Source of the DNA: Gossypium raimondii
Taxonomy: Eukaryota; Streptophyta; Magnoliopsida; Malvales; Malvaceae
Assembly: GCF_025698545.1 (NCBI RefSeq)
Contig: NC_068576.1
Coordinates: forward strand, 50,254,390-50,318,389
Direction: 5' to 3'
Length of the DNA stretch: 64,000 nucleotides
A model generated the notes under the pieces. That model was not told the origin of the DNA. It saw only the letters and a program-made list of their open reading frames with translations, and searched no databases. Shown piece by piece: positions 1 through 10,929 of this stretch (the stretch's first letter is position 1; each line of letters starts with the position of its first letter). A program made the position numbers and the translations under genes.

Positions 1-1280
1 GGGTTTCAATTTTAATTTCGTGCTAATGAAATTTTGACATTTCATTTAATTTTTAATGGTTATATATATTGAAGGTATATGATTCTATATTTGTCACTAA
101 ATTTTAATTATTTGGATTTATTTTTAAAGAGATTGAATGAGGTAATAAGGTGTAGTTGCATTGTTAAAATGATAAGATTTTTACCTATTAAATATAAGCT
201 GGTTGTGTATATGTATATATATGGATGGTTAACCTTTCTAAACTCATTACTTGAGTTACATGTGTCTGTATATATGTGAATACTTTGATAGGCAACTATA
301 ATTATTATAACAATAAAGTAGGCAAAATGAAAATAAAAATCAGTAGAATAGCATAGTTACGTCCGTAATTATAATACGGTCATTTGCGATAGCAATTTAA
401 GTCTACCCTAAATGGAGTAATTCTACCTTCAAAATGAGTTGAATTTTGGCATTGCTTTTCTGTTTCCGTATCTGAAGCAGGGTTTATGTGGAGATTAAAA
501 ATAGGGTAACCACATACCAACTCCTAGGTATATTGCTAACTCAAATTAAATATAGCCAGATCAGATATGAAAGACTTTGGAGGTATATAAAGAATTTTAT
601 GAGAAGGATAAATAATAGTATATAGCAAAAGTAGGATGATGAAGAGATAGTAGAAGTGTGTAACTTGCCGAAGAAAGTTGACCTCCACAGATATTGGTGA
701 TTGAGTCAATGAAAATTCTATTATTAAATACAATACTCAAATTTGGAAAAGAACTTGTCTAAACCCCCATTCATACGAACCCAACCTTTTTCCAATTTTC
801 TCAGTTACGTTGCTTATTATCCATTACAGAATGATATTACCGGATGTCCATAAACCACACCAACTTCGTTACAACTACATTTTGCCACCCTCAGCTGCTC
901 CATTTTTTTTAGAAAACAAATAGCTGATACTCTAAGCTTCAAAATTAGACCATAGATCAACAAATTAGTTACATTTGGTAAGAATATTATTTATTTATCA
1001 TGTTTTACTATATTATTTTCAATCACATAACTTGTTTTAGAAAAAGAGAAGCTTATTTTCAAGAAACATGAATTTTTACGTATCTTTCTAGTTTTAATTT
1101 TCAATTTGTATCGGTTATTCTTTACTTTAAGTCTTACTATTGTAATATATATGTAATAAATTAGTTTTTTACTCACGTTATCACACTAGCAATCTTTCTA
1201 CACATTGGTTAATGAACTTGCCAACTGCAAAAATAATCATATTTCGAGATATTTGTGCCTCAAGTAGAATTATCTATGTT
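1..1280. other. AT-rich sequence without a gene
   Basis: Short open frames exist on both strands but are AT-driven, lack recognisable domains and have no splice or codon pattern. I see no gene, RNA or bounded mobile element. Confidence 0.6.
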
Positions 1281-1289
1281 GGCCATTGA

Positions 1290-1795
1290 TGTTGATGGAT
1301 GTCTAGGCCGACCTCTCTTTGATCAAAAATATTGGGGGGTTGATCTCCATGATTCTCAAAAATCTCTAGCTTGTTTCGAAAAAGGTTGCGAACTAGCTCC
1401 TCCTACCCTTTTACTTTGAACTCGGGCTTCGTCAGGTTTCCTATCCAAACTCATAGCTTGCTCTGCTATTTTTGCCATTCGCCCAAATCCAAAAATTCTT
1501 GAATTCGATGTGCAACCAACCGTGCCCTGATTTCATCTCTCAACCCGTGGAAGAATTGTTTACAACTTTCCTCCTTAGTCAGGACCATCTCCAGAGCATA
1601 TCTACTGAGTTGTAATAATTTCCATTCCTAATCTACCACCGAAAAAATTTCACTGTGTCAACATTATAAATTCCTGCATCCTATCTTCCAAATACAATTT
1701 CTCGGACATATTTCTTTTTGAGCTCAGCTCAAAATAAGGTTCAAGTGACCTGTTCAACCAGAATATGATGAGTCATTCTTAGCCATCATTGGTAC
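1290..1795 (-). pseudogene. Decayed Ty3/Gypsy gag remnant
   Basis: Read on the minus strand, the segment around 1440-1590 gives broken translation resembling the retrotransposon gag capsid region (pieces such as FFHGLRDEIRARL and IQEFLDLGEWQ), interrupted by stops. That pattern is known from plant Ty3/Gypsy gag, where a run of the type 'F..GL...IR..L' is followed by 'F..L.E.A'. No LTR pair or pol could be tied to it, so it is an old fragment. The limits are approximate. Confidence 0.45.
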
Positions 1796-1842
1796 CTCTC
1801 CTCTTTTAACAACAAAACTGCACATATAACACACTCAAAAGG

Positions 1843-2040
1843 GTGTGGATTTAGGTGTAATTGCTTGTATTTGGGTGTAATTGTTTGTAATTACACAAGA
1901 GTGGCTTGTTTGTGTAACCATTGTAATTGGTGGGTTCCGCCGAATTAGTGTAATTGGAGCACCAAATTACACTTTTCAATTCTTAGGAAGAGGGTGAGAA
2001 TTAGAGTAATTATGTGGGTAATTACATCCAAATCCAATAC
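1843..2040. mobile_element. Short MITE-like element with imperfect terminal inverted repeats
   Basis: The left end (TGGATTTAGGTGTAATTGC) and the reverse complement of the right end (TTGGATTTGGATGTAATTAC) match imperfectly over about 20 bp. The interior repeats the GTGTAATT motif several times. I could not fix a target-site duplication, so the superfamily stays open; hAT is a guess. Confidence 0.45.
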
Positions 2041-2613
2041 AAGTTATATTATAAGCATGAACACGTATAAGTGTTTGGGATGATTATAGTCAAGATTTTA
2101 TTATATTATAAATTCTAAAATATTATATTATAAAAATAATTTATGTATTTTATAAAGTTATAAAAAATTATATTATTTAAATCTTAAAAAACACTACAAT
2201 TATGGTAAAAAGTTTATTATAAAATAATTTGCATGTTATAAAAGTGTTATAATATATTTATTTATAAAAGTTATGGCTAAGGACATAACTTATTTCATTT
2301 CCATGCTATATCTTATAAAAGTAATATATTTACTTATAAAAATATTATTGTTTTTTTATCATAACTTATTTATGAAAAACAACTTTCTAAAGTTATGACA
2401 AAATTTTATATTATTCATAAGAAGTGTTATGAAAATTTTGAACAATTTATAAAGGTTATATATATTATAAATTTTATATTATTTTTACTTAATTTATGTA
2501 TTATGAAAAAGGAATATAACCCATCATAAGCCTTTTTCCTAATTAAATTTATGTAACATTTTATAATTAAAGCTATAGACTTTTGAACCGTGAACCTAAA
2601 TATTAGAATGTTG
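2041..2613. other. AT-rich spacer with repeated TTATAAA motifs
   Basis: Extremely AT-rich sequence in which TTATAAA/AAGTTAT motifs recur at irregular spacing. There is no gene and no clean repeat unit. Confidence 0.5.
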
Positions 2614-2621
2614 ATCCTAAT

Positions 2622-2869
2622 TAAAGATGTCCATGGTTCGGGTCAGATCGAAGCCCGATTCCAGAAAAATTCATGCCTAGGCCTATTTTTGGGCCAGCCT
2701 AGCTTGCCCAAAAAGCCCATTTCACTATTAAAAAACTATATTTGTAATTGATATTTTATATACTTTTATAATTAAATTTAAAAATAATTTTATTATTTAA
2801 ATTGAGTTTGGGCTAGGCTAGCCCGAGGTACAAAAATCATTGTCCAAGCCCGACCCTTGGACAGGTCTA
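2622..2869. mobile_element. Non-autonomous hAT-type MITE
   Basis: A 248 bp element with GC-richer ends. The left end TAAAGATGTCC and the reverse complement of the right end TAGACCTGTCC form imperfect inverted repeats, followed on both sides by GGGTC/GCCCG-rich subterminal sequence. It is flanked by 8 bp duplications with one mismatch (ATCCTAAT at 2614-2621, ATGCTAAT at 2870-2877), the TSD length typical of hAT elements. It is too short to encode anything. Confidence 0.6.
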
Positions 2870-2877
2870 ATGCTAAT

Positions 2878-3280
2878 TATGTAAATAGAAAATGTTTTTT
2901 GTACTATATCATGGGGTACGATACCATTTAGGAGAATGATGCCAAACACAAGCACCATTGACTATAAAACTTTTGAGTTCAATAAAAATAGTTCGACAAC
3001 AGAAGTCTTAGTAATTCTTAAAAGAAATCATAACATAAGTTTTTGATATATATATCCATTTATTTTTATTCATAATAGCATTAATATATAAGTTTCACTT
3101 TTAAAAAAAATAAGTTTGATCCAATTTTGAAAATCACATTTAAAATCTAATCCGTTTTAAGAAAACATTAGTTTATTTTAAATATCTCATTTACTTAATT
3201 TTAATTACAAGGTTAGTTGGAAAATCCATATCTAGGCTACTTAAAATAATTTAAAAATAAAAACTTTAAAAAATATTAAT
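2878..3280. other. AT-rich spacer
   Basis: No coding or repeat signal seen. It may include the degraded 5' edge of the LTR that follows. Confidence 0.4.
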
Positions 3281-5949
3281 TGTATTAAAATAAATAATAA
3301 AAAACAAATAAAATAACACCCCAAATTACATCAGCCCAATACCCAATCTTACCCAAACCTAGAGCGGCCTAATAACACCAAAATCAGCCAACCCTAGCCC
3401 AAGTTGGCCTAACCCGAATGGCCCACATACCTAGCCCTAAAACATTCTCAAAAAAAACCCTAAAGCAACTATTTGCCTCAGCCACCGCAACAGTAGTCTC
3501 CCACACGTGCGCCTCCACGCCACGCTCCTCCGTACGGCCATACCTGCAACAGACACACAAACAAACAACAAGAGAAAAGCAGAGAAAAAGAAAAGAAAAA
3601 AGGAGTTTGTATTTTTTTCATTTTTGTTTCGGGGTTATAAAAAAGCCTTTCAAAAACCTGTAACGGGGGAAGGGGGGAGAACCCACAGGGAGATTGTATC
3701 AAAAAATTCTAAAAAGCAATAGAAAAGCAGTTTCTAGAGGTGATTTCGAGTTTTATTCTCTTGCAATTTTTTTTCTTCGATTCTTTGATTTTGTTTCTTT
3801 TATTCACTGTTTGAGAAAAGGAAACGGAGGGAGAGTTAAGGGTTTTACCTTTGTGGCGAATCCGAATCATCGTCCTCTTCGTCTTAATCGGAGTTGGGGC
3901 GATGGATCGGAGAACTTCCGAATGGCCGGGGCATGAAGCGGTGCAGGGAGCCCTTTTTTTATATATTGGTTTTAGGTATTCTTTAAAATAAGAATAGGTT
4001 GCTAATTTTAGGGTTTAGTTTTGTTTTTATATAACGAAAGAAACGACGCCGTTTAAAGGCCTGTTGACCCGTTCGGTGACCCGACCTGAGGGAAGGATCC
4101 GCGCGTTTTGGGTCTGATGGGATTATTCCGCAGCAAGCCCCTCCATATTTGTTTTCATTTCAACTCAATTTTTATTGTTTTTTTAAATCGCTACCTCATA
4201 TTTCGTTCCAATTTCAATTAGATCCATGACTAAATGGCACCGTTTCGATGATTAGGTTTGAGTGCCTGGATTTATGCGCTTAATTGTTATTTTAGTCCCT
4301 CAATGTTGAATCAATTATCAATTTGGCTCGAATTTGTTTCTCTTTTTAAATTTTGGTTGCAATTTTGGTTTAGTTCCTTTTAGTACTTATTAGTTCTTAT
4401 TTTATTATATTTATTTAAAAAAGATCTAACATTACAATGATATTTGAATTGGATATTGTTTTAAAACTTGTTATTAGTGTAATTTTACTATTATTTCAAA
4501 CTAATATTATCTAAATTTATCATACATCGTTATTTTAATTTATTAAATATTATAATTTTGAATATATTTTGAATCACTACTTAGGTTTTATAATCAATAT
4601 TTCTTTTTACGTTTATTTAACATAATTGGTACATTTTCTATAACTTTATAATATTTTTAAAACTTTCTTTTCTAAAAGTTATGTGTTGATACTTTCATGT
4701 ATGTAATTTTAGTAACTTATTTTGAAATATATATTTGTATATATGTCTTAAATCTTATATATAATTTATTTCTTTTAAAATACTCCCTTATATACTTTAC
4801 TTACTTCAATTTTTGTACATATATTACCACACATATACTATTATAAAATTTTATTTTGTATGTATCGTTTATTTAAATTAGCATATATATTATTTTGAGT
4901 TTATTTTAAAATTCATTTTTATATTATTATTTCATATAGTATTCCTTTTAACCTTTTGATATATTTCAATATTCATTTTTCTTTAGTTGAAAACTTATTA
5001 TATTTTATTTATGTTATTTCACTTGGCATTTCTTTTAAAATTGACTATTAATTCATTTAGTTGTTGAATGTTGATATTTGTGTTTGCATGATGTGTGTTT
5101 GATATTATTACCGCATATGTATTATATTATTTATTCGTATTTATTGGTTATCAATGATTATTAGTATACTTTAGCCTATTATTTTGTGTTGTATATTAAC
5201 ATCCCATTGCATTTTTTTAATATTCGGTTTCACTAAAACCCCAAAATCATTTTTATTTCATAATTTTTAAAAAAAAAAGGCCTAGCGTTTATAATTCTCG
5301 AGAGAATTGTGCCCTAACTTACTGGGTTCCAATTTTTCTCGATGAATTAGATAGCCATGTGCTTCTTTTATTAAAACCATAGCATTTTAAAACTAAGCAT
5401 TTAAGATTTCAAAATGTTGGATCCTAACTTACTGGATGTGACATTCCGTTATCCCGATTTTAAAATAAAGGCAATGTTGGATATTTAAGAACTTCAAGAA
5501 ATCGAAACCTAACTTATTGGATCCCGATTTCTTGCTTGACTTGAATGACCGAACAACCTTTCCAAAATTCATGAATTTCAAAAATTTGAAAATACTTAAC
5601 TTTGACGATTAAATTGCCGCACTCTAACTCACTGAGTGTGATAATTTATTTCTTCAAAATGAGTATATCTTTTATTCAAAGCTGAACTTTAAAAGAATCG
5701 TATTTTTTTTAATCTTTTCAAAATTTCAACACTAAGACATTAAACAATCAATTCGGTACCAATTTTAGGCGTCACGGGGGTGCTAACCCTTCCTCGTGCG
5801 AAACTGTCTCCCGAACCTATTTTCTCAAATCTCGTAGACCAAAATCGTTTTAAGGTGAGCCGATCACATCCCAATAAAAGATTGGTGGCGACTCTCATTC
5901 CATTTTCAAAATCGATTCTCGTTTTTTTCAATAAAAAATGGTTTCGACA
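3281..5949 (+). mobile_element. Ty3/Gypsy LTR (solo or truncated), family A
   Basis: This is homologous, in the opposite orientation, to the well-bounded solo LTR at 21865-24769. Shared parts are the 'TCCGTACxxxCC' exon-like block near 3528-3550, the 'CTAACTTACTGG' motifs, and the last 200 bp, which contain 'GGTGAGCCGATCACA', 'GGTGGCGACTC' and the terminal 'GGTTTCGACA'. The 3' boundary (5949) follows from that alignment. The 5' boundary is uncertain because the start TGTAATGG of the other copy is not recognisable here. No primer-binding site or coding region follows, so it is a solo or truncated LTR. The short frames inside it are not genes. Confidence 0.65.
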
Positions 5950-5994
5950 GTATTCTTGTTTAATGTCAAAAGCAAGTAATGTCAAATCCCAAAA

Positions 5995-7998
5995 TTTAAC
6001 ACCCATATGGAATAGTAAAGTCCATGCCATAGTCCGTTTGTAAGCAATGAAAAAATCAACAAACTTTATAAAATAGGGTTTAAAATACTTTGTATAAAAA
6101 TTCGATGACGATGCTCCGAATGTCGAGTTCGAGCACTAACCTCAAGAATTATTTGAAAAGGATGGGAAACTAATGAGTGAGTTATAAAACTGCGATGTTC
6201 GAGCATCAAAGTTAGGGGGTGTAAGGGAGGTAATGGAAGGAGGATTCGGGAAATGAAAATTATGAAAAGGTATTTACCGCGACAGCAGTATTGACTGGTC
6301 CTTCGGAGCGATACCGTGGCGACGATATATGGCGTAAAACCATAGATGAAAGAGACTATGGCAATCTAGTATAAGGTATATGGTGTAAGGTCATATATGA
6401 AAGAGGCTATGGCAATCTGGTATGAGGTACGTAACATAAGACCGTGGATGAAAGATGTCATGGCAGTATGGTACAAGGTATAAGGTATACAGTGTAAGAC
6501 TATAGATGAAAGAGGCTATAACAGCTAGGTATAATGAGTAAGACCATGGATGAAAGACTCCAGAACATCATATGATATTACGGCAAGATGGTGAATCGGT
6601 GTGAAACCACAGCTAAAAGACTCCATGGCATCCACAGAACAAATAGTTTGCTGGGACAGTAAACATAGAACAGATAGTCTATCGGGGCAGTAAACACGGG
6701 TGGTCCGCCAAGACCAAGGGAATATATGGCAAGAAGGGTGTAAGACCTTAGCTCAGATAAGGCAACCAATAGAGCCCACTAGTATATGAGTGCAGGTAGT
6801 TCGCCAGGACGTTAAACATGGGGATTATGTTGAGTTAGACCATGGTGATATGTCGTTATGACATTACGGAAAGTCTGTTGTGACGAAAAATGTGGAAAGA
6901 ACCGTTAAAATGAAAGACATGGGACCCCTACAAGGGAGTTCACCATACAGATGGTACTCTATGGGCTAAGATAGAAAGGGCGACATGAATGACATGATAA
7001 ATTTGTAGGTACGCATAAGCGAGATGTGCCCGAAATGCATAGACCACAATGATAATAAGGGAACTCGCCGAAGGTGGCATGGAATGGGATCTTAGGCATG
7101 TCAAATGAGTTCGCCAAGGGAAATCCTAAGGAAAAGTTAGTTGTTGGGTATTATCTAACACCTCGGAGACATCATGGAAAGATAACCAGAAGTGGAAAAG
7201 ATCTTATAGGATCATTATGCAAGTACGAAATCGCAAGGAATAGGGAGTTTCATAATCGCTAAATCCTCCAAGTAAAATGATCGAAGAGAATGATTAAAAT
7301 GGGGTCTTTACCCTAAAGAAGATCCAAGCAGTCAAACCTTGAGTTGAACATAGTAATGGTAACGCGGTAAGAATCCACTGAATTGATATGTATCATCCAA
7401 TAGACCGCCACCATAGTACGCAGACTGCTAGACGCTGCTACACCAGGAAATCTGTGGTGCTCCCAATGATGCATGGGGGGTTTTAAAAATTGCATTTCGT
7501 TTCTTGTCTCCTGAACTAAAGAATCAATATGACATTACTGAATGGAATCTCACTAAGTTCGTCTGAACTTACATTTGAAGTGGATGATTGCAAGGTTAAG
7601 AGTTGACTCGAGGATCGTGATGAGGGACCAAACCAGATATAACCAAGCCCATATGAAGGGTTGTAATTGTTTCATGCATGTAGAGGGCCACCCCTTGGAT
7701 ACTACGCCTCAGGGAATAATCGAATATAACCGAAGCAAAATCACAAGTCCTATTAAGTTGTAGTAACTGTTCAAGTCTCTTACGTTGAAATGTCGACACC
7801 AACCTAGTACATGTATGGAATAGAAATTATTTCATTGTTTAAAGAGAAGCTATTATTATTTATGAAATTAAGTACCGGATAAGGGTATTTAATTTGTTAT
7901 TGTTGCAAATAATCGGCTAGGAACTTATTAAGAAATAATGGGTAATTGTGGCATCCAATACCCGGACCCAGTGAATGGGTCAAGTATGAGGTGTTAAA
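5995..7998. mobile_element. Probable second Gypsy-type LTR, family B
   Basis: Ends in a perfect inverted repeat TTTAACACC...GGTGTTAAA, a degenerate form of the TGTAACACC...GGTGTTACA termini common in plant Gypsy LTRs. The right end (7948-7998) carries the 'TGGCATCCAATACCCGGACCC' type block known from such LTRs. If the ends are placed at TAACACC...GGTGTTA, AAATT flanks both sides as a possible 5 bp TSD. The interior includes a degenerate tandem repeat at 6320-6620. No protein domains were found, so the call is moderate and the limits tentative. Confidence 0.45.
6320..6620. repeat. Degenerate tandem repeat, unit about 55-70 bp
   Basis: About six imperfect copies of a unit containing 'GTAAGACCATAGATGAAAGA' followed by 'GCTATGGCA' and 'GGTATAAGG'. 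Copies start near 6330, 6390, 6445, 6505, 6540 and 6600. It lies inside the probable LTR of family B. Confidence 0.6.
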
Positions 7999-8149
7999 AT
8001 TTGTATGGCACAAGGGTTTAGAGTTTAGGTTTTAGGGCTTTTTTGGCATTCTAATAGTTCAGGCCCAAACAGAAGCCCATTAAAAAATTTAACAGTAACA
8101 AAATATAGCCCAAAAATTTTAATCTAGAAATCGGGCATGACATTGACAG

Positions 8150-8435
8150 CTCATGAGCTCTTTAATTTGAGACATTTAAGACTTCAAAATGTGGTTGATA
8201 AGACATTTGTAGTTCTAAAAAACATTTCTCATATTAATAACATCACCTTAGTATAGATAAAAAAACAAAGTTGGATCGTACTAGTAGATTGCATATTTCA
8301 TAACTTCAGTCATAGGTGAAATTGAGATGATTTATACTTTGTAGAGTACATGGAAGGAGATGTTAATCTAAATGATACAGAATCAAATTTAGATGACGAT
8401 GAACTCGGTCAAAGACCAACAGATGATGATAAATA
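8150..8435 (+). pseudogene. PIF/Harbinger transposase C-terminal fragment
   Basis: Plus-strand translation gives ELFNLRHLRLQNVV...VVLKNISHINN, close to the ELFNLRH..LRN.IER.FGVLK..FPI stretch at the C-terminal part of plant PIF/Harbinger DDE transposases. It then falls out of frame into an acidic tail (DVNLNDTESNLDDDE) ending in a stop near 8435. The catalytic Asp-containing parts are absent. It is a different, older copy from the large element at 21423-29708. Called from a short motif only. Confidence 0.45.
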
Positions 8436-8439
8436 GTAA

Positions 8440-9575
8440 AGAGGGAATAACCCAACAAATATGTATTAGAATAATTAGATAAAATTACATATGATGTTTA
8501 TTTTTATTAGTAATCATGTTAGCAACTATATTTTGAGACTAAGATAATACATATGATGATTTAATTTTAAATTTTGTTACTTAGAAATTATTTTTATCAT
8601 ACTAATTTTTATAGTATTTAATAGTTTTTAAAATATAAATTATATAACGTGTAATTATAATTTGTACTACCAAACATGACACAGAGAAGTACGATATAAT
8701 TACAATAAATCTAAAAATTACAATTATTTATAATTATAAAAAATATAATTCCACATATAAACTTATGATGTGAAAAAAGGAAATACCGTGCGTGTTCAAT
8801 TATAACATATTTAAATAATAACATATAGTATGTAGTCAAAGTAAAGCTAGAGTTTGGACAATCACGTTTTGTCGGTTCGTATAGCAACCAATTAAATCTA
8901 CCTCAATTACAAGATAATAAATAAGAAGAATAAAGATTATTGACATCTAAATTTTCAACATTTCGATCCGAATATCCAATTTATGGGCCAAATATCCAAT
9001 TTAATAAATAATCAACCACCACATGGAGAGTGGAGACCTCAAATGCATCTTATTGATTGTAATATATTCTTCATCTTAATTATTACGGTTTTCTTTTTGT
9101 TCTTTTTCGCTCTTCGGCACCGTCCTTTTGAAAGCGTGAGCCGAAACAAAGAAAACACAAAAGCAAAACTCAGTAAATATTCTACAATAAAATCAATAAA
9201 TAAACACTTGGCAACCTTTTTGGCCTTCAAAAATGGAGGGAAACCTAACAATATTCTTCCTTTTTGTGATTTCGACAATGATGGTTTGTTTTTCTATTTC
9301 TTCATACCATATTTAAAGGCTATACTTGTATTTATCACTCTAGTAATTTTATTTCTGTGTGAAAAATAGATGTACACAATTTTATTTCACAAATATATTA
9401 ATATCTTTTCTTTTCTTTTCCAAATATATATATATATATATATTTTTTTTTAACATAAAAGCTTTTGTAAAATATATTTTCAGCATTTTCCAATACTTGT
9501 TTCATATAAAATAATTACTAATTTTTCCGTAAAATATTTTCTAAATTGATAAGACTTTGTTCACTATAACACCCT
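8440..9575. other. AT-rich sequence without a supported gene
   Basis: A 128-codon plus-strand frame at 8983-9369 has a hydrophobic but low-complexity product, no domain and no homologue I recognise. I do not call it a gene. A short TA microsatellite lies near 9425-9445. Confidence 0.5.
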
Positions 9576-10240
9576 CATACTCGACCGAATATCGGGTCAA
9601 AAATCGGAATGTTACATTTTCTACTACGTTCTTCACTTATCAAATATTTTCTTATAAACTTTCATAACTTTTCAATTTAGGTTTTTTTGTCATAAAAGTT
9701 CAATATTCACTAATTAATCATATTAAATCAATATCCTTTCTTGTTAATTTATCTCAACATCTTGTTTCACATATCAAATTTCTATGTATTTCACTTCTAT
9801 TATTTCATCCACATATTTTCTCAAGTTTAACAAGTTAGTCCTTGCCATCATAAAATTTCATATTTTTCCAAAATTTCACTTTTACAATACTCCATACATA
9901 TTTTATTATCTTATAACACATTCATTAAACTTTTATCATAATTTTCTTATTCACATATTAAATTGGTTCACACGTAAACTTTTGTACATTTTTCAATTTA
10001 GTCTTTATTGCCACGTAATTTATTTTTCACCATATAAGCACTTTAATCAAATAATTCATTATAATATCTTATTTCACATAACAAATTTTCATAAATACCA
10101 CTTCTCTTGCTTCAATTATAAATTTCACAAAATTTACAATTTACTCTTTAACATCATGAACATTCTTTATTTACTATAATTTCATATCAATTCATTACTT
10201 ATAGTAAATCTCAAATTTAAGTTTATTTCACTAAAACAAC
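9576..10240. mobile_element. Fragment resembling a Gypsy LTR
   Basis: It starts with 'ATAACACCCTCATACTCGACC', a variant of the TGTAACACCC-type LTR terminus. A long T/C-rich, CACA/TTCA-rich stretch of the kind seen inside the LTRs at 49-61 kb follows. The far end is not identifiable, so it is probably truncated. The 131-codon frame inside it is compositional. Confidence 0.3.
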
Positions 10241-10767
10241 ATTTATAAAATATTTTTAAGAAAGCGCCAAACAATAAAAAGTTATTTTCATGATTCATCC
10301 AAACACAAAAAATATTAATTTTTTAGAAAAATAAATTATTTTCAAAAATCGTATTGTAGTGACATCCAAAAAGAGAAAAATGAGTGAGCATGCATAATTA
10401 ATTATTAGAAATGGTTTAAATGGTATGAAATACTGAAAAGGTGTCATTTCTAGAATTGATTTAATTGGATGGCATGATGATTTATAAGGAGGGTCACTTA
10501 TCGTAATTTGTTAAAATTATGTCCATTTGATGTGAGCCCAATCGCCACGGCGCAATTGGGAGACATGAAAACTGAAAAGCAAAGCAAAAGAAGGGATGGG
10601 CAGCGGCGGAAAACCAAATGTTGGGGCGGCCGAAATCTCGAGTATTGGCGGTGGAGTGAGTGAGGGTCAAACTTTGCTGCAATTGCTTCATTTTCCTCTT
10701 TTTATTTCACATCAGAAGTAGGTTTGGGAATTGACTCCAGAAGGATTGAAGTACAGATCACTGAGGT
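10241..10767. other. Spacer with a GC-richer patch
   Basis: AT-rich up to about 10540, then a GC-richer block (10540-10690) with GGCGGCCGAAA-like sequence that could be an old exon or promoter. No frame of interest on either strand carries a recognisable domain. Confidence 0.35.
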
Positions 10768-10866
10768 CTACCATTGGAAACATGTTGTGCAGCTAATACT
10801 GAAAAAGCAGATGAGTGTCAACACACCAATTATTACAGTCCATGTTCCAAACACAGCAACCATCAT
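10768..10866 (-). CDS. Possible small membrane peptide or last exon of an unrecognised gene
   Basis: On the minus strand a frame starting MMVAVFGTWTVIIGVL runs 32 residues to a TAG and forms one clear transmembrane segment ending in Cys-rich SCTTC. The frame is open upstream for about 12 more codons (SGDKDNKKA before the first Met), back to an in-frame stop around 10902, so it could be the last exon of a longer transcript. Charged residues followed by a long hydrophobic helix look protein-like rather than random. I do not recognise the family. Weak call. Confidence 0.2.
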   Translation of the reverse strand: MMVAVFGTWTVIIGVLTLICFFSISCTTCFQW

Positions 10867-10929
10867 AGCTTTTTTGTTGTCCTTGTCACCTGACGCGTTT
10901 CTCTAATCTTCTTGTGCTTCTAATCAAGT

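Noticed and set aside
3418-3936. Several overlapping open frames of 70-80 codons on both strands
   Set aside because: They lie in the family A LTR, recur only as diverged DNA in its other copy, and have low-complexity products.
5740-6043. Overlapping 96- and 87-codon frames on opposite strands
   Set aside because: They fall on the conserved 3' end of the LTR; conservation is of the LTR DNA, not of either protein.
8983-9369. 128-codon plus-strand frame with hydrophobic segments
   Set aside because: AT-biased Phe/Ile/Leu/Lys composition, no known domain, no promoter or splice context.
9784-10179. 131-codon Phe/Ile/Tyr/His-rich frame
   Set aside because: Product of TTTCA/CATA-rich LTR-like sequence; no domain.
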